Source of the DNA: Couchioplanes caeruleus
Lineage (GTDB): Bacteria > Actinomycetota > Actinomycetes > Mycobacteriales > Micromonosporaceae
Assembly (NCBI RefSeq): GCF_003751945.1
Contig: NZ_RJKL01000001.1
Span: forward strand, 1,984,001-2,048,000
Direction of reading: 5' to 3'
Length of the DNA: 64,000 bases
The notes beneath the pieces are model-generated. The model did no database searches and was not told the origin of the DNA. It was given only the letters and a program-made list of their open reading frames with translations. Positions 54,822-64,000 of this stretch are shown one piece after another (within the stretch, counting starts at the first letter, position 1; each line of letters begins with the position of its first letter). The position numbers were made by a program, and so were the translations under genes.

Positions 54822-57107
54822 GTGATCTCGGCGGATCCCTCAAGTGCCACTCTCCGACGCCGATGTCGGGGCGTGCGGCATAGCAGGCTCTGGTGGCTGT
54901 GGCTGACGGTGGGAACGCTCGCCACCGGCAGCTACTACCTGCTGCCGGAAGGCGGCATGGGCCGCAACATCGTCTACAACGTGATCGGCCTGGCCTCCGC
55001 GCTCGGCATCGTGCTGGCCATCCGGCTGCACCGGCCGCCGCACCCGGCGATGTGGTACTGGTTCGCCGCCGCCGAGGCCGTCTGGGTCGTCGGCGACATC
55101 GTCTACGAGTACTACCAGTACACCGAGGTCGAGGCGCCGTACCCCTCGGCCGCCGACGCGTTCTATCTCAGCGCGTACCCGATGATCTTGTTCGCGTTGC
55201 ACCGGATGTCCCGCGACAACGGCAGGCGGGACCTCGCCGGCCTGGTCGACGCCACCATCCTCGCGACCGGCCTGGGACTGGTGTTCTGGGTCGCGATGAT
55301 GGAGCCCGTCGCCTCCGACTCCACCGCGCCGATGCTGGAACGCCTCGTCAGCGTCGCCTACCCGGCCGTCGACGTGCTGCTGCTGGCCCTGCTCGCGCGG
55401 CTCGCCTTCGGCATGGCGGCCTGGACACCCACCATGCGACTGCTGGCCGTCGGCGTGGTGCTGCTGCTCATCGCCGACACCGGCTACTCGCTGCTCGACC
55501 TGTACACCGACTCCGACGGCACCCTCCTGGACGCGGCGTTCATGCTCTCGTACGTGACGTGGGGCGCCGCCGCCCTGCATCCGTCGATGTTCCCCCGCGT
55601 CGCCGTCGCCCAAGTCGAGTCGCGGATGACCGCGGGACGCATCCTGCTACTGGCCACGAGCTCGCTGCTCGGACCCGCGCTGCTGCTCGTGCCCCGCATC
55701 GGCGGCAACGTCAACGACCGCACCGCCATCGGTATCGGCGCGATCGTGCTGTTCCTCCTGGTGCTGCTGCGCATGTCCGGCTTCGTCGGCCAGGTGCAGC
55801 GCCAGGCCCGGCAGCTCACCGACATGGCCATGCGCGACGACCTGACCGGCCTGGCCAACCGGCGCCGCTTCGAACGCGACCTCGGCAAGGCGCTGCACAG
55901 AGGCGGCCGGCCCGTGGTGGCACTGCTCGGCCTGACCGGCTTCAAATCCGTCAACGACCAGCTCGGCCACGCCGTCGGCGACCAACTTCTCGTCGCCGTC
56001 GGCCGGCGCCTGTCCACCGGCATGGACGACCGTGCCCAGGTGGCCCGCATGGGCGGCGACGAGTTCGCCATCCTGATCGACGATGCGACCCCCGACTCGG
56101 CCGCCGCCGTGGTCGACGCCATCACCGCGGCCCTGCACGACGCCTTCCGCGTCGGCGGCCACGAACTACTGGTCAACGGAAGCGTCGGCATGGCCGACGC
56201 CACCGGCGCCACCGACGCCATGGAACTGGTCCGCCGCGCCGACATCGCCATGTACGCCGCCAAGACCAGCGGCGAAACCTGCCGCTGGTACGCCACGGAG
56301 CTGGACCAGCAGGCGGGCGAGGAGGCCCGGCTGGGCGCGGAGCTGCGCACGGCCCTGGACTCCGGGCAGTTCCGGCTCGTCTACCAGCCCATCGTCGAAC
56401 TGCCGCACGGCCGCATCAAGGCCGTGGAGACCCTGGTCCGCTGGGATCATCCCGAACGCGGGTTCATCAGCCCGGTCGACTTCATTCCGGTCGCGGAACG
56501 CAACGGCCTCATCATGGAACTGGGCGCCTGGATCCTCCGCGAGGCCTGCCACCAGGCCTCCCGCTGGTACGCCGAGCTGGGCGACGTCGCACCGGAACAC
56601 ATCAGCGTCAACGCCTCCGCCCGCCAGCTCGCCCACCGCGGCTTCGCCGCCCTGGTGGCGTCGGCGCTGGAGGACAGCGGTCTGAGCGCCACGAGGCTGA
56701 CCATCGAGGTCACCGAGACCGCGGTGTTCGAGGGTGGGCCGGCCGTCGACACCCTGCACCGGCTGCACGACCTCGGCGTCCGCATCGCGCTCGACGACTT
56801 CGGCACCGGGCATTCGTCGCTGGGGCTGCTCCAGACCGTGCCGGTCGACGTGCTGAAGGTCGACAAGAGCTTCGTCGACACCATCACCATGGCGGGTCGG
56901 CACGCGGTCATCGCCACGGCCCTGATCCAGGTCGCCGACGGTCTGGGGTTGACGGCCGTGGCCGAGGGGGTGGAGACCGCGGAGCAGGCGGCGGAGCTCG
57001 AACGCCTCGGGTACCGGCTGGCACAGGGCTACTACTTCGGCATACCCGAGGCTCAGCCGGACTTCCGCCGCAATCGGGAGAGCGCGGTGGATCCCGCCGC
57101 GATTTGA
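54822..57107 (+). CDS. membrane GGDEF-EAL protein, GGDEF metal site altered
   Basis: 761 residues. About the first 320 hold 8-9 membrane helices (LWLTVGTLATGSYYLLPEGG; MWYWFAAAEAVWVVGDIVYE). The GGDEF domain has MGGDEFAILIDDA intact, but the metal-binding motif usually (D)LDxFKxVND reads GLTGFKSVND. The EAL domain has AVETLVRWDHPERGFISPVD (E-T-L for E-A-L), NASARQL, EVTETAV and LDDFGTGHSSLGLLQ, VDVLKVDKSFV, so its c-di-GMP phosphodiesterase residues are mostly kept. I expect phosphodiesterase activity with a regulatory or dead cyclase. The start is GTG 54822, three bases past the MCP stop. Confidence 0.85.
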   Translation: MISADPSSATLRRRCRGVRHSRLWWLWLTVGTLATGSYYLLPEGGMGRNIVYNVIGLASALGIVLAIRLHRPPHPAMWYWFAAAEAVWVVGDIVYEYYQYTEVEAPYPSAADAFYLSAYPMILFALHRMSRDNGRRDLAGLVDATILATGLGLVFWVAMMEPVASDSTAPMLERLVSVAYPAVDVLLLALLARLAFGMAAWTPTMRLLAVGVVLLLIADTGYSLLDLYTDSDGTLLDAAFMLSYVTWGAAALHPSMFPRVAVAQVESRMTAGRILLLATSSLLGPALLLVPRIGGNVNDRTAIGIGAIVLFLLVLLRMSGFVGQVQRQARQLTDMAMRDDLTGLANRRRFERDLGKALHRGGRPVVALLGLTGFKSVNDQLGHAVGDQLLVAVGRRLSTGMDDRAQVARMGGDEFAILIDDATPDSAAAVVDAITAALHDAFRVGGHELLVNGSVGMADATGATDAMELVRRADIAMYAAKTSGETCRWYATELDQQAGEEARLGAELRTALDSGQFRLVYQPIVELPHGRIKAVETLVRWDHPERGFISPVDFIPVAERNGLIMELGAWILREACHQASRWYAELGDVAPEHISVNASARQLAHRGFAALVASALEDSGLSATRLTIEVTETAVFEGGPAVDTLHRLHDLGVRIALDDFGTGHSSLGLLQTVPVDVLKVDKSFVDTITMAGRHAVIATALIQVADGLGLTAVAEGVETAEQAAELERLGYRLAQGYYFGIPEAQPDFRRNRESAVDPAAI

Positions 57108-57374
57108 CGCCGACCCGTCGGCGGTGGCCGGCCGGCTTTCCGCCGCGGCCGGCCGGCTTTCTGTCGTGGTCGGCCGGCTTTCTGTCGTGGTCGGCCGGCT
57201 TCTGTCGTGGTCGGCCGGCTTTCTGTCGTGGTCGGCGCGTCGCCTCCGGGGCCGCCTCGGCCTTACGAAAGTAAGGGGTCCACCCTGACCAACGCCGGAT
57301 GGCGGGTCCGTGAAGGCGCCCTACGGTCGACGTACATGCGCGGACACCGCTCACGGCATGCAGAGAGCGTAGGT
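57108..57374. repeat. intergenic with 21-bp tandem repeats
   Basis: The repeat CGGCCGGCTTTCTGTCGTGG (plus one T) recurs about five times between roughly 57127 and 57232; one copy lacks a T and the first copy is diverged. A small hairpin (CGCCGA/TCGGCG) follows the GGDEF-EAL stop. The rest, to 57374, holds the start region of the PAP2 gene. Confidence 0.8.
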
Positions 57375-58130
57375 ATGACGACGACATCGAATCATGTGGC
57401 CGCATGCGTCGGGTTGACGGCGCTGACGGTGGTCGGCACGGCGCCGTCCCCGGCGTTCGCCTTCGCCGAGGTCCGAACCGTCACGATCACGAATGTGCCC
57501 GACATCTTCGGGGAGTGGTACCTCGCCGTCGTGAAGTTCGCCGCCGGCACGCCGAGGCCGATCCAGACCTTTATGGAGCACTTCACCGAGCTGGCCATCG
57601 TTTTGCTCGCCGGGCTGCTCGCGCTCGTGTGGTGGCATGCCCGCCGCAAGGCGGACCGCACCATGGCACTCACGCTCCTCGGCGGCGTCGGCGTGGTGGT
57701 CTCGTACGCGCTCAGCGAATGGGCCAAGACCTACCTCGAGGCGGAACGCCCCTGCCGCACCTTCGCCGACGTCGTGATCATCGCCAATGAGTGCCCGCCG
57801 ACCGGTGACTGGTCGTTCCCGAGTAACCACTCCACGATCGCCGGAGCCTTGGCCGCCGCGATCCTGCTCGCATCCTGGCGCGTCGGCTTGCCGGCCGTGC
57901 CGATCGGCGCAGCGGCCGCGTTCTCCCGCGTGTTCGTGGGAGTGCACTACCCGCACGATGTCGCGGCCGGCTTCCTCTTGGGCGCCTTTACCGTCCTGGT
58001 CCTGACACCGTCCCTTGTCCGCCCGTCAACCGCCCTCGTCGGCAGGATGCGCGGGAGGCCGCTTGTGGGCAGACTCCTGACCGCCGGCACACCGCACGAC
58101 ACCACGATGTCCCCCGCCGAACGGCGCTGA
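57375..58130 (+). CDS. PAP2-family phosphatase
   Basis: 251 residues. Hydrophobic N terminus (ACVGLTALTVVGTAPSPAF), then about five helices. The three PAP2 motifs are present: KTYLEAERPC (K-x6-R-P), GDWSFPSNHSTIAGALAAAI (P-S-x-H), and SRVFVGVHYPHDVAAGFLLG (S-R-x5-H-x3-D). It may dephosphorylate undecaprenyl or phosphatidyl pyrophosphates in the membrane. ATG 57375; another in-frame ATG lies 39 bases upstream. A 19-base sequence (CCGGCACACCGCACGACAC) is directly repeated at 58084 and 58134 around its stop. Confidence 0.88.
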   Translation: MTTTSNHVAACVGLTALTVVGTAPSPAFAFAEVRTVTITNVPDIFGEWYLAVVKFAAGTPRPIQTFMEHFTELAIVLLAGLLALVWWHARRKADRTMALTLLGGVGVVVSYALSEWAKTYLEAERPCRTFADVVIIANECPPTGDWSFPSNHSTIAGALAAAILLASWRVGLPAVPIGAAAAFSRVFVGVHYPHDVAAGFLLGAFTVLVLTPSLVRPSTALVGRMRGRPLVGRLLTAGTPHDTTMSPAERR

Positions 58131-58186
58131 TCTCCGGCACACCGCACGACACAGCCGTGACCACGGGCTGTTACCGGCCGAGATCT

Positions 58187-58837
58187 TCACATCTCCGGGT
58201 CGGCAAGCCCCGCCTGATACGCGAGCAGCGCCGCCTGCACCCGGTTGCGCACCCCGAGCCGGCTCAGGATCGTGCTGACGTGGGTCTTCACGGTTCCCTC
58301 GACGAGCTGCAAGCGAGCGGCGATTTCCGCATTGGACAGACCATGTCCGACCAGGCGCAGCACCTCGCGCTCACGGTGGGTGAGCCCGGAGAGCTGGGTG
58401 CGCGCCGCCGCTCCCCGGGTCAGGTGCCCGCTGGTGGACCCGCCGTTGAAGTGGGTGATGACGCGCCGGGCAACCTTGGGCGAAAGGTAGGCGCCACCGT
58501 CCGCCACCGCCTGCACGCCGGCGATCAGCTCCCGCGGATCGCCCGTCTTCAGCACGAATCCGGCGGCACCCTCGGCAAGCGCACGAGCAATGTACTCGTC
58601 CTCGGAGAACGTCGTCAGCATCATGACGGCGGTCCCCGGGACCAGCCGGCGGATCTCCGCGGCCGCTTGCAAGCCGTCGAGCCGAGGCATCCGGATGTCG
58701 AGCAAGGCAACGTCGGGACGGTGCAGCCGCGCCCGCTCGACGGCATCGTGTCCGTCTGAGGCCTCGGCGACGACCTCGATGGACGGTTCGCTGGCCAGGA
58801 TGGCCCGCACCCCGGCCCGGATCATCGCCTCATCGTC
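58187..58837 (-). CDS. NarL-type response regulator
   Basis: 216 residues. Receiver: VIRVLLADDEAMIRAGVRAI with the acidic pair, phospho-acceptor Asp in PDVALLDIRMPRLDGLQA, Thr and Lys in VMMLTTFSEDEYIARALAEG, AAGFVLKTGD. LuxR domain: LSGLTHREREVLRLVGHGLS, NAEIAARLQLVEGTVKTHVS. The start is taken as GTG 58837 (GAGGAAGG upstream); GTG 58843 is equally possible. It follows its probable kinase gene (59177-60949), separated by a 21-bp minisatellite. Confidence 0.9.
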   Translation of the reverse strand, partial: DDEAMIRAGVRAILASEPSIEVVAEASDGHDAVERARLHRPDVALLDIRMPRLDGLQAAAEIRRLVPGTAVMMLTTFSEDEYIARALAEGAAGFVLKTGDPRELIAGVQAVADGGAYLSPKVARRVITHFNGGSTSGHLTRGAAARTQLSGLTHREREVLRLVGHGLSNAEIAARLQLVEGTVKTHVSTILSRLGVRNRVQAALLAYQAGLADPEM

Positions 58838-58955
58838 GGCCAGCAACACCCGGATCACATTCACACCTTCCTCGTATCGTCGCCACACCGGGACACGTTC
58901 CGCTGAGCCGCCGCGTGTCCCGCGCGGAGCACGGCAGATACACCGGTTGCGCCGG

Positions 58956-59165
58956 CACGCCACCGCCGCGCCCCCGCACGCCACCGCCGCGCCCCCGCAC
59001 GCCACCGCCGCGCCCCCGCACGCCACCGCCGCGCCCCCGCACGCCACCGCCGCGCCCCCGCACGCCACCGCCGCGCCCCCGCACGCCACCGCCGCGCCCC
59101 CGCACGCCACCGCCGCGCCCCCGCACGCCACCGCCGCGCCCCCGCACGCCACCGCCGCGACCCGG
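58956..59165. repeat. 21-bp minisatellite between regulator and kinase genes
   Basis: The unit CACGCCACCGCCGCGCCCCC (then G) is repeated nine times without a mismatch (58956-59144), plus one imperfect copy to 59165. It fills most of the gap between the kinase stop and the response-regulator start. No unique spacers separate the units, so it is not a CRISPR. Confidence 0.95.
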
Positions 59166-59176
59166 CAGCAGCGCCC

Positions 59177-60949
59177 TCACCCGCCCGGCGGCGGCAGCAC
59201 GTCCTTGGTGACAAGCCGGCCGTCGCGGAAGCACAGCCGGTAGACGTCGAAGGGAGCCGGCACGAAACCCGCGGCGGACCGGTAGTACTCACAGGTGGCG
59301 CCGGGCAGCGGGAACGGGCCGGCAGTATCGCGCCGTTCCGGCACCTGCCGGCCCGGGAGCCGGTCGGCGACCTCATCGCGGCCGGCGCCAAGCTGCAGGG
59401 CGCGGAAGTCGGCCGGGGCAAGGCGCGAGGTCAGGCTGTCGTGCGCGTACACCAGCATCAAGGTGCCGACGAGGACCGCGACCAGCACCGACGGGACACT
59501 GAGGGCAAGCACGAGCCCGCGTCGCGCATTGCGGTCGGCGTCACGAAATCCGGCCGCGTACGCAGGAGCCACAGCTAGCGGCTCCGACCCAGCCGACACC
59601 TGAGCCCGCCCCGGACGCTGGCTTGCCGACTTTCGTCCGCCGGCCGACACCCGCCCGCCCCCACGCACGCGAGCCGCCCCTGACCCGTCAGCCGACACCC
59701 CGCCTTCGCCCCCACGCACGCGAGCCGCCCCCCACCCGCCAGCCGACACCTCACGCCTGCCCGGACCTATGCGTGCCGGTTCCGGCTCGCCAGCCGATAC
59801 GAGATCCGGATCTGGATTCGCGGGGATTCGCGCTTCGACCTCGAAGCCGCCGTCGCAAGGCTCGGCGCGTAGCACCCCACGGGCGAGGCTGACCCGCTCT
59901 CGTAGCCCCGCAAGGCCGCGCCCGCCGGTCATGGGTGACACGGTGGCGCGGTGCGGGGACGCCTTGTTCCGCACGGACACCACAATTTCGTCTTCCACCC
60001 GGCCGAGGCTCACGCTCACCGAACCGCCCGGGGCATGCTTGGTCGCATTGGTGAGCGACTCCTGCACCACGCGGTAAGCAGCGCGGTATTGCATCGGTGC
60101 CACGTCGTCGTATTCGCCACCGACGTGCAGAGTCACCGGGACGCCAGACTTCGCGGCACGGACAACAAGTTCCTCGATCTGCTCGTCGACCGGGTACAGA
60201 GGCACCTCGTCGGCCTCATCACGCAACAACCCGACGATCTCGCCGAGCCGTTCCGAGGCGGTCGCCACCCCGGCCCGAAGCTCGGAGGCCGCTGCGCGAT
60301 GCCGCGCCTCGAGCCCCTCGGCAAGTTCGAGCGCGCCCGCGCGGAGGGCGACCAGGCTCAGCTCGTGCCCGAGAGAGTCGTGCATGTCCCGGGCGATGCG
60401 CGCCCGCTCCTGCAGGCGCGCCTGCTCTGCCACGATGCGCTGCTCACGCTCGAGCTGGGCGGCCCGTTCCCAGCCGGAGATCACCAGCTCGGCCCGCAAC
60501 CGGCGCGACGACCCGATCAGCAGCGGGAACAGGCCGAGAACGATTGCGCCGCCGAGCCACACCAGCATCGTGTAGAGATCCGAGCCCTGCAGTGACTGCA
60601 CGATACTGCCGATGGCTGCCACTGCGGCGAACCCGCCGAGCGACCCGGCAGTCACCGGACGGCGCCGCCCGGCGTGGTAGCCCATGAACAACACAGCGAC
60701 GAACAAGCGCCAGTCCAGCACGCTGACGGTCAGGACGGCCAGCACCGCGGCGAGCGGACGGAAACGGCTCAACCACAACCCGGCGGTGATCGCGACCACG
60801 CTCGGCGCCAGGCTCCACCACGGACGGCCGTCGCCCGTTGAGCTCACGGCGAGGGACAGGCACATCACCGCCCAAAGCAGCGACACCCGCAGGACCGCCC
60901 CCGTGCCCGCCGTCGCGATCCGGTCCCGGAGGTTCGTCAGATTCACCAC
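59177..60949 (-). CDS. NarL-partner histidine kinase with an extra C-terminal membrane domain
   Basis: About 590 residues, start GTG 60949 (VNLTNLRDR) preferred, though longer starts exist. Several N-terminal helices (VLRVSLLWAVMCLSLAVSST, AVLAVLTVSVLDWRLFVAVL) precede HisKA_3 ARIARDMHDSLGHELSLVAL (His acceptor) and a HATPase domain (VVQESLTNATKHAPGGSVSV, GGRGLAGLRERVSLARG). Unusually the protein goes on: a Gly/Arg low-complexity linker, a further helix (LVLALSVPSVLVAVLVGTLM) and about 75 residues with ADFRALQLGAGRDEVADRLP and LCFRDGRLVTKDVL. That tail lies outside the normal kinase plan. Upstream partner of the regulator at 58187. Confidence 0.88.
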   Translation of the reverse strand: MVNLTNLRDRIATAGTGAVLRVSLLWAVMCLSLAVSSTGDGRPWWSLAPSVVAITAGLWLSRFRPLAAVLAVLTVSVLDWRLFVAVLFMGYHAGRRRPVTAGSLGGFAAVAAIGSIVQSLQGSDLYTMLVWLGGAIVLGLFPLLIGSSRRLRAELVISGWERAAQLEREQRIVAEQARLQERARIARDMHDSLGHELSLVALRAGALELAEGLEARHRAAASELRAGVATASERLGEIVGLLRDEADEVPLYPVDEQIEELVVRAAKSGVPVTLHVGGEYDDVAPMQYRAAYRVVQESLTNATKHAPGGSVSVSLGRVEDEIVVSVRNKASPHRATVSPMTGGRGLAGLRERVSLARGVLRAEPCDGGFEVEARIPANPDPDLVSAGEPEPARIGPGRREVSAGGWGAARVRGGEGGVSADGSGAARVRGGGRVSAGGRKSASQRPGRAQVSAGSEPLAVAPAYAAGFRDADRNARRGLVLALSVPSVLVAVLVGTLMLVYAHDSLTSRLAPADFRALQLGAGRDEVADRLPGRQVPERRDTAGPFPLPGATCEYYRSAAGFVPAPFDVYRLCFRDGRLVTKDVLPPPGG

Positions 60950-61092
60950 CAGAGGTACCGTACCGACCGGGCGCTGCACCAGTTGGTGGTCCGCGTCCGC
61001 CTCTCCGATGCCCACACCCGATTGCATGCTGAGATCGCGCGGCTCGGCCGACAGGAGATGAAGGCCGCCGTATGCCTTGCCACGGACCACCC

Positions 61093-61721
61093 CTAGCTCC
61101 CGAGATACTTGAGCACGGCCAGGACCCGGCGGTGGTCCGTGTCGGTCGGTGGCAGGTCGAGCTTGACGAAGATGTGGCTCACGTACTTCTCCACCGCGCT
61201 GTGGCTGACCTTCAACGCCTCGGTGATGCCGCCGTTGGAGCGGCCCTCTGCCATCAACCTGAGCACATCTTGCTCGCGCGGTGTCAGACGCCGCATCGGG
61301 TCGTCGTGCCGCACGAGTAGTTGGGAGATGACTTCGGGGTCCAACGCCGTGCCGCCCGCAGCCACACGGCGCAGCGCGTCCAGGAAATCCGACACGTGCG
61401 CGACCCGGTCCTTCAGCAGATAACCCATGCCGCTGGTGTCGACCGAGAGCAGGTCGGTGGCGTACCGCTCCTCCACGTACTGCGAGAGCACACACACCGC
61501 GATCTCCGGATGCTGCCGCCGGATGACAAGGGCGGCGCGAATCCCCTCGTCGGTATAGGTCGGTGGCATCCGCACGTCGATCACCACGACATCGGGCCGG
61601 TACGCATCGACGGCGCCCAGCAACTGGTCGGCGTCGGGCACCGCGGCGACGACCTCGAAGCCACCATCGGTGAGCAACTTCGTAAGACCCGCTCGCAGGA
61701 GAACGGAGTCCTCGGCTAGCA

Positions 61722-61731
<10 letters not shown>
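61093..61731 (-). CDS. NarL-type response regulator
   Basis: 212 residues. MRVVLAEDSVLLRAGLTKLL with two acidic residues, Asp acceptor in PDVVVIDVRMPPTYTDEGI, and a Tyr/Lys signalling pair in YLLKDRVAHVSDFLDALRRV. C-terminal LuxR domain: LTPREQDVLRLMAEGRSNGG, ITEALKVSHSAVEKYVSHIF. ATG 61731 overlaps the end of the kinase gene by ten bases, so the pair is translationally coupled. Closely similar to DesR/LiaR-type regulators. Confidence 0.92.
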
Positions 61732-63404
<1,673 letters not shown>

Positions 63405-63561
63405 GCGTTCACGGTAGGGATGCCGGCGCCAGTCGGCCATCGGGCGTACCCCACGTCTCAGGGTAGGGAAAACCCCAAGGCGATGGGGCTGCCAACCCCA
63501 GTTACAGCGCCCTCGTGCACTGGCAGCGTCAACACCGGCCTGACGACATGAGGAGCAACCA

Positions 63562-64000
63562 ATGATCGAGGCACGCAACCTGACGAAAAGGTACGGCGAG
63601 AAGCTTGCCGTCGACGAGCTGACGTTCACTGTCCGCCCAGGCCTGGTGACCGGCTTCCTCGGCCCCAACGGCGCCGGCAAATCCACCACCATGCGGATGA
63701 TTCTCGGCCTGGACACGCCCACGAGTGGTTCGGTGCTGGTGAACGGCAGGCCATATCGGGCACACCCGGCACCGCTGCACGAGGTGGGCGCGCTGCTGGA
63801 GGCACGCTCGATCCACCCCGGCCGCACCGCGTTCCACCATCTGCTGGCACTGGCTCGCACCAACGGCATCCGCCGCTCGCGGGTCGACGACGTGATCGAG
63901 GCTGTCGGTCTCTCCGACGTTGCACGGCGGCGGGCCGGCAGGTTCTCGCTCGGGATGGGGCAGCGGCTCGGCATCGCCACGGCGTTGCTCGGCGACCCGC
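63562..64000 (+). CDS. ABC transporter ATP-binding protein, 5' part
   Basis: 146 residues are in the window, running off the right edge. Walker A is LGPNGAGKSTTMRMILGLD; the signature is FSLGMGQRLGIATALL, slightly unusual (SLGMGQ for LSGGQ). The N terminus MIEARNLTKRYGEKLAVDEL is standard for drug/antibiotic-type exporters. ATG 63562 with GAGGAG before it. It is divergent from the kinase-regulator pair, a layout typical of two-component systems that control an adjacent antibiotic-resistance transporter; about 157 bases of shared promoter region separate them. Confidence 0.92.
   Translation, partial: MIEARNLTKRYGEKLAVDELTFTVRPGLVTGFLGPNGAGKSTTMRMILGLDTPTSGSVLVNGRPYRAHPAPLHEVGALLEARSIHPGRTAFHHLLALARTNGIRRSRVDDVIEAVGLSDVARRRAGRFSLGMGQRLGIATALLGDP

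Noticed and set aside
58956..59165. Possible CRISPR array
   Set aside because: Units are directly adjacent without unique spacers; it is a minisatellite.

Overview
The window is very GC-rich actinobacterial DNA. Its gene content points to the Micromonosporaceae, probably an Actinoplanes-like strain: a murD2/murL pair, the fabG-inhA-hemH order also found in mycobacteria, several methyl-accepting chemotaxis proteins (Actinoplanes makes motile spores), NarL-type two-component systems, and a STAS/HATPase/PP2C partner-switching set. This placement is inference from gene content, because no rRNA gene is present.

Layout. 1-3.6 kb: the end of a LuxR-type response regulator, a NUDIX hydrolase, a glycogen-debranching-type enzyme and a GNAT acetyltransferase. 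3.7-9 kb: an accessory patch with scrambled IS5-type transposase pieces, a secreted seven-repeat propeller lectin, a secreted ricin-type lectin, a truncated contractile-tail-sheath fragment, a PucR-type regulator and a frameshifted helical protein. 9-14.9 kb: a type I-E CRISPR-Cas locus on the minus strand. All five Cascade genes (cas8e, cse2, cas7e, cas5e, cas6e) look intact and are tightly overlapped. cas3 is reduced to two fragments separated by a 15-bp tandem repeat, cas1 and cas2 are absent, and only decayed repeats flank the remnant. A family A DNA polymerase follows.

16.9-24.6 kb: two complete sugar ABC importers without an ATPase, one of them NgcEFG-like, behind an RpiR-type regulator. 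24.8-27.6 kb: divergent murD2 and murL, the alternative route that puts D-Glu into peptidoglycan by epimerising UDP-MurNAc-L-Ala-L-Glu. 27.7-41.6 kb: mainly single-gene housekeeping units, including a proline-rich globin/ferredoxin-reductase-like fusion, a PatB-type lyase, an rRNA methyltransferase, SPFH and NfeD membrane proteins, a serine hydrolase, DUF3097, NUDIX, an MCP and an alpha/beta hydrolase. 41.7-44 kb: partner-switching regulators. 44-48 kb: a minus-strand fabG-fabI(inhA)-hemH-HAD-methyltransferase run.

48.7-64 kb: a secreted HNH nuclease, a universal stress protein, an MFS transporter fused to a universal stress domain, an intact MCP divergent from a frameshifted MCP, a GGDEF-EAL protein with an altered GGDEF metal site, a PAP2 phosphatase, two tandem NarL-type two-component systems and the start of an ABC transporter ATPase. 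A recurring theme is minisatellite expansion: 15-bp repeats in the cas3 remnant, 21-bp repeats between two-component genes and upstream of the PAP2 gene, and a roughly 130-residue Gly-rich insertion in the ATP lid of a histidine kinase.
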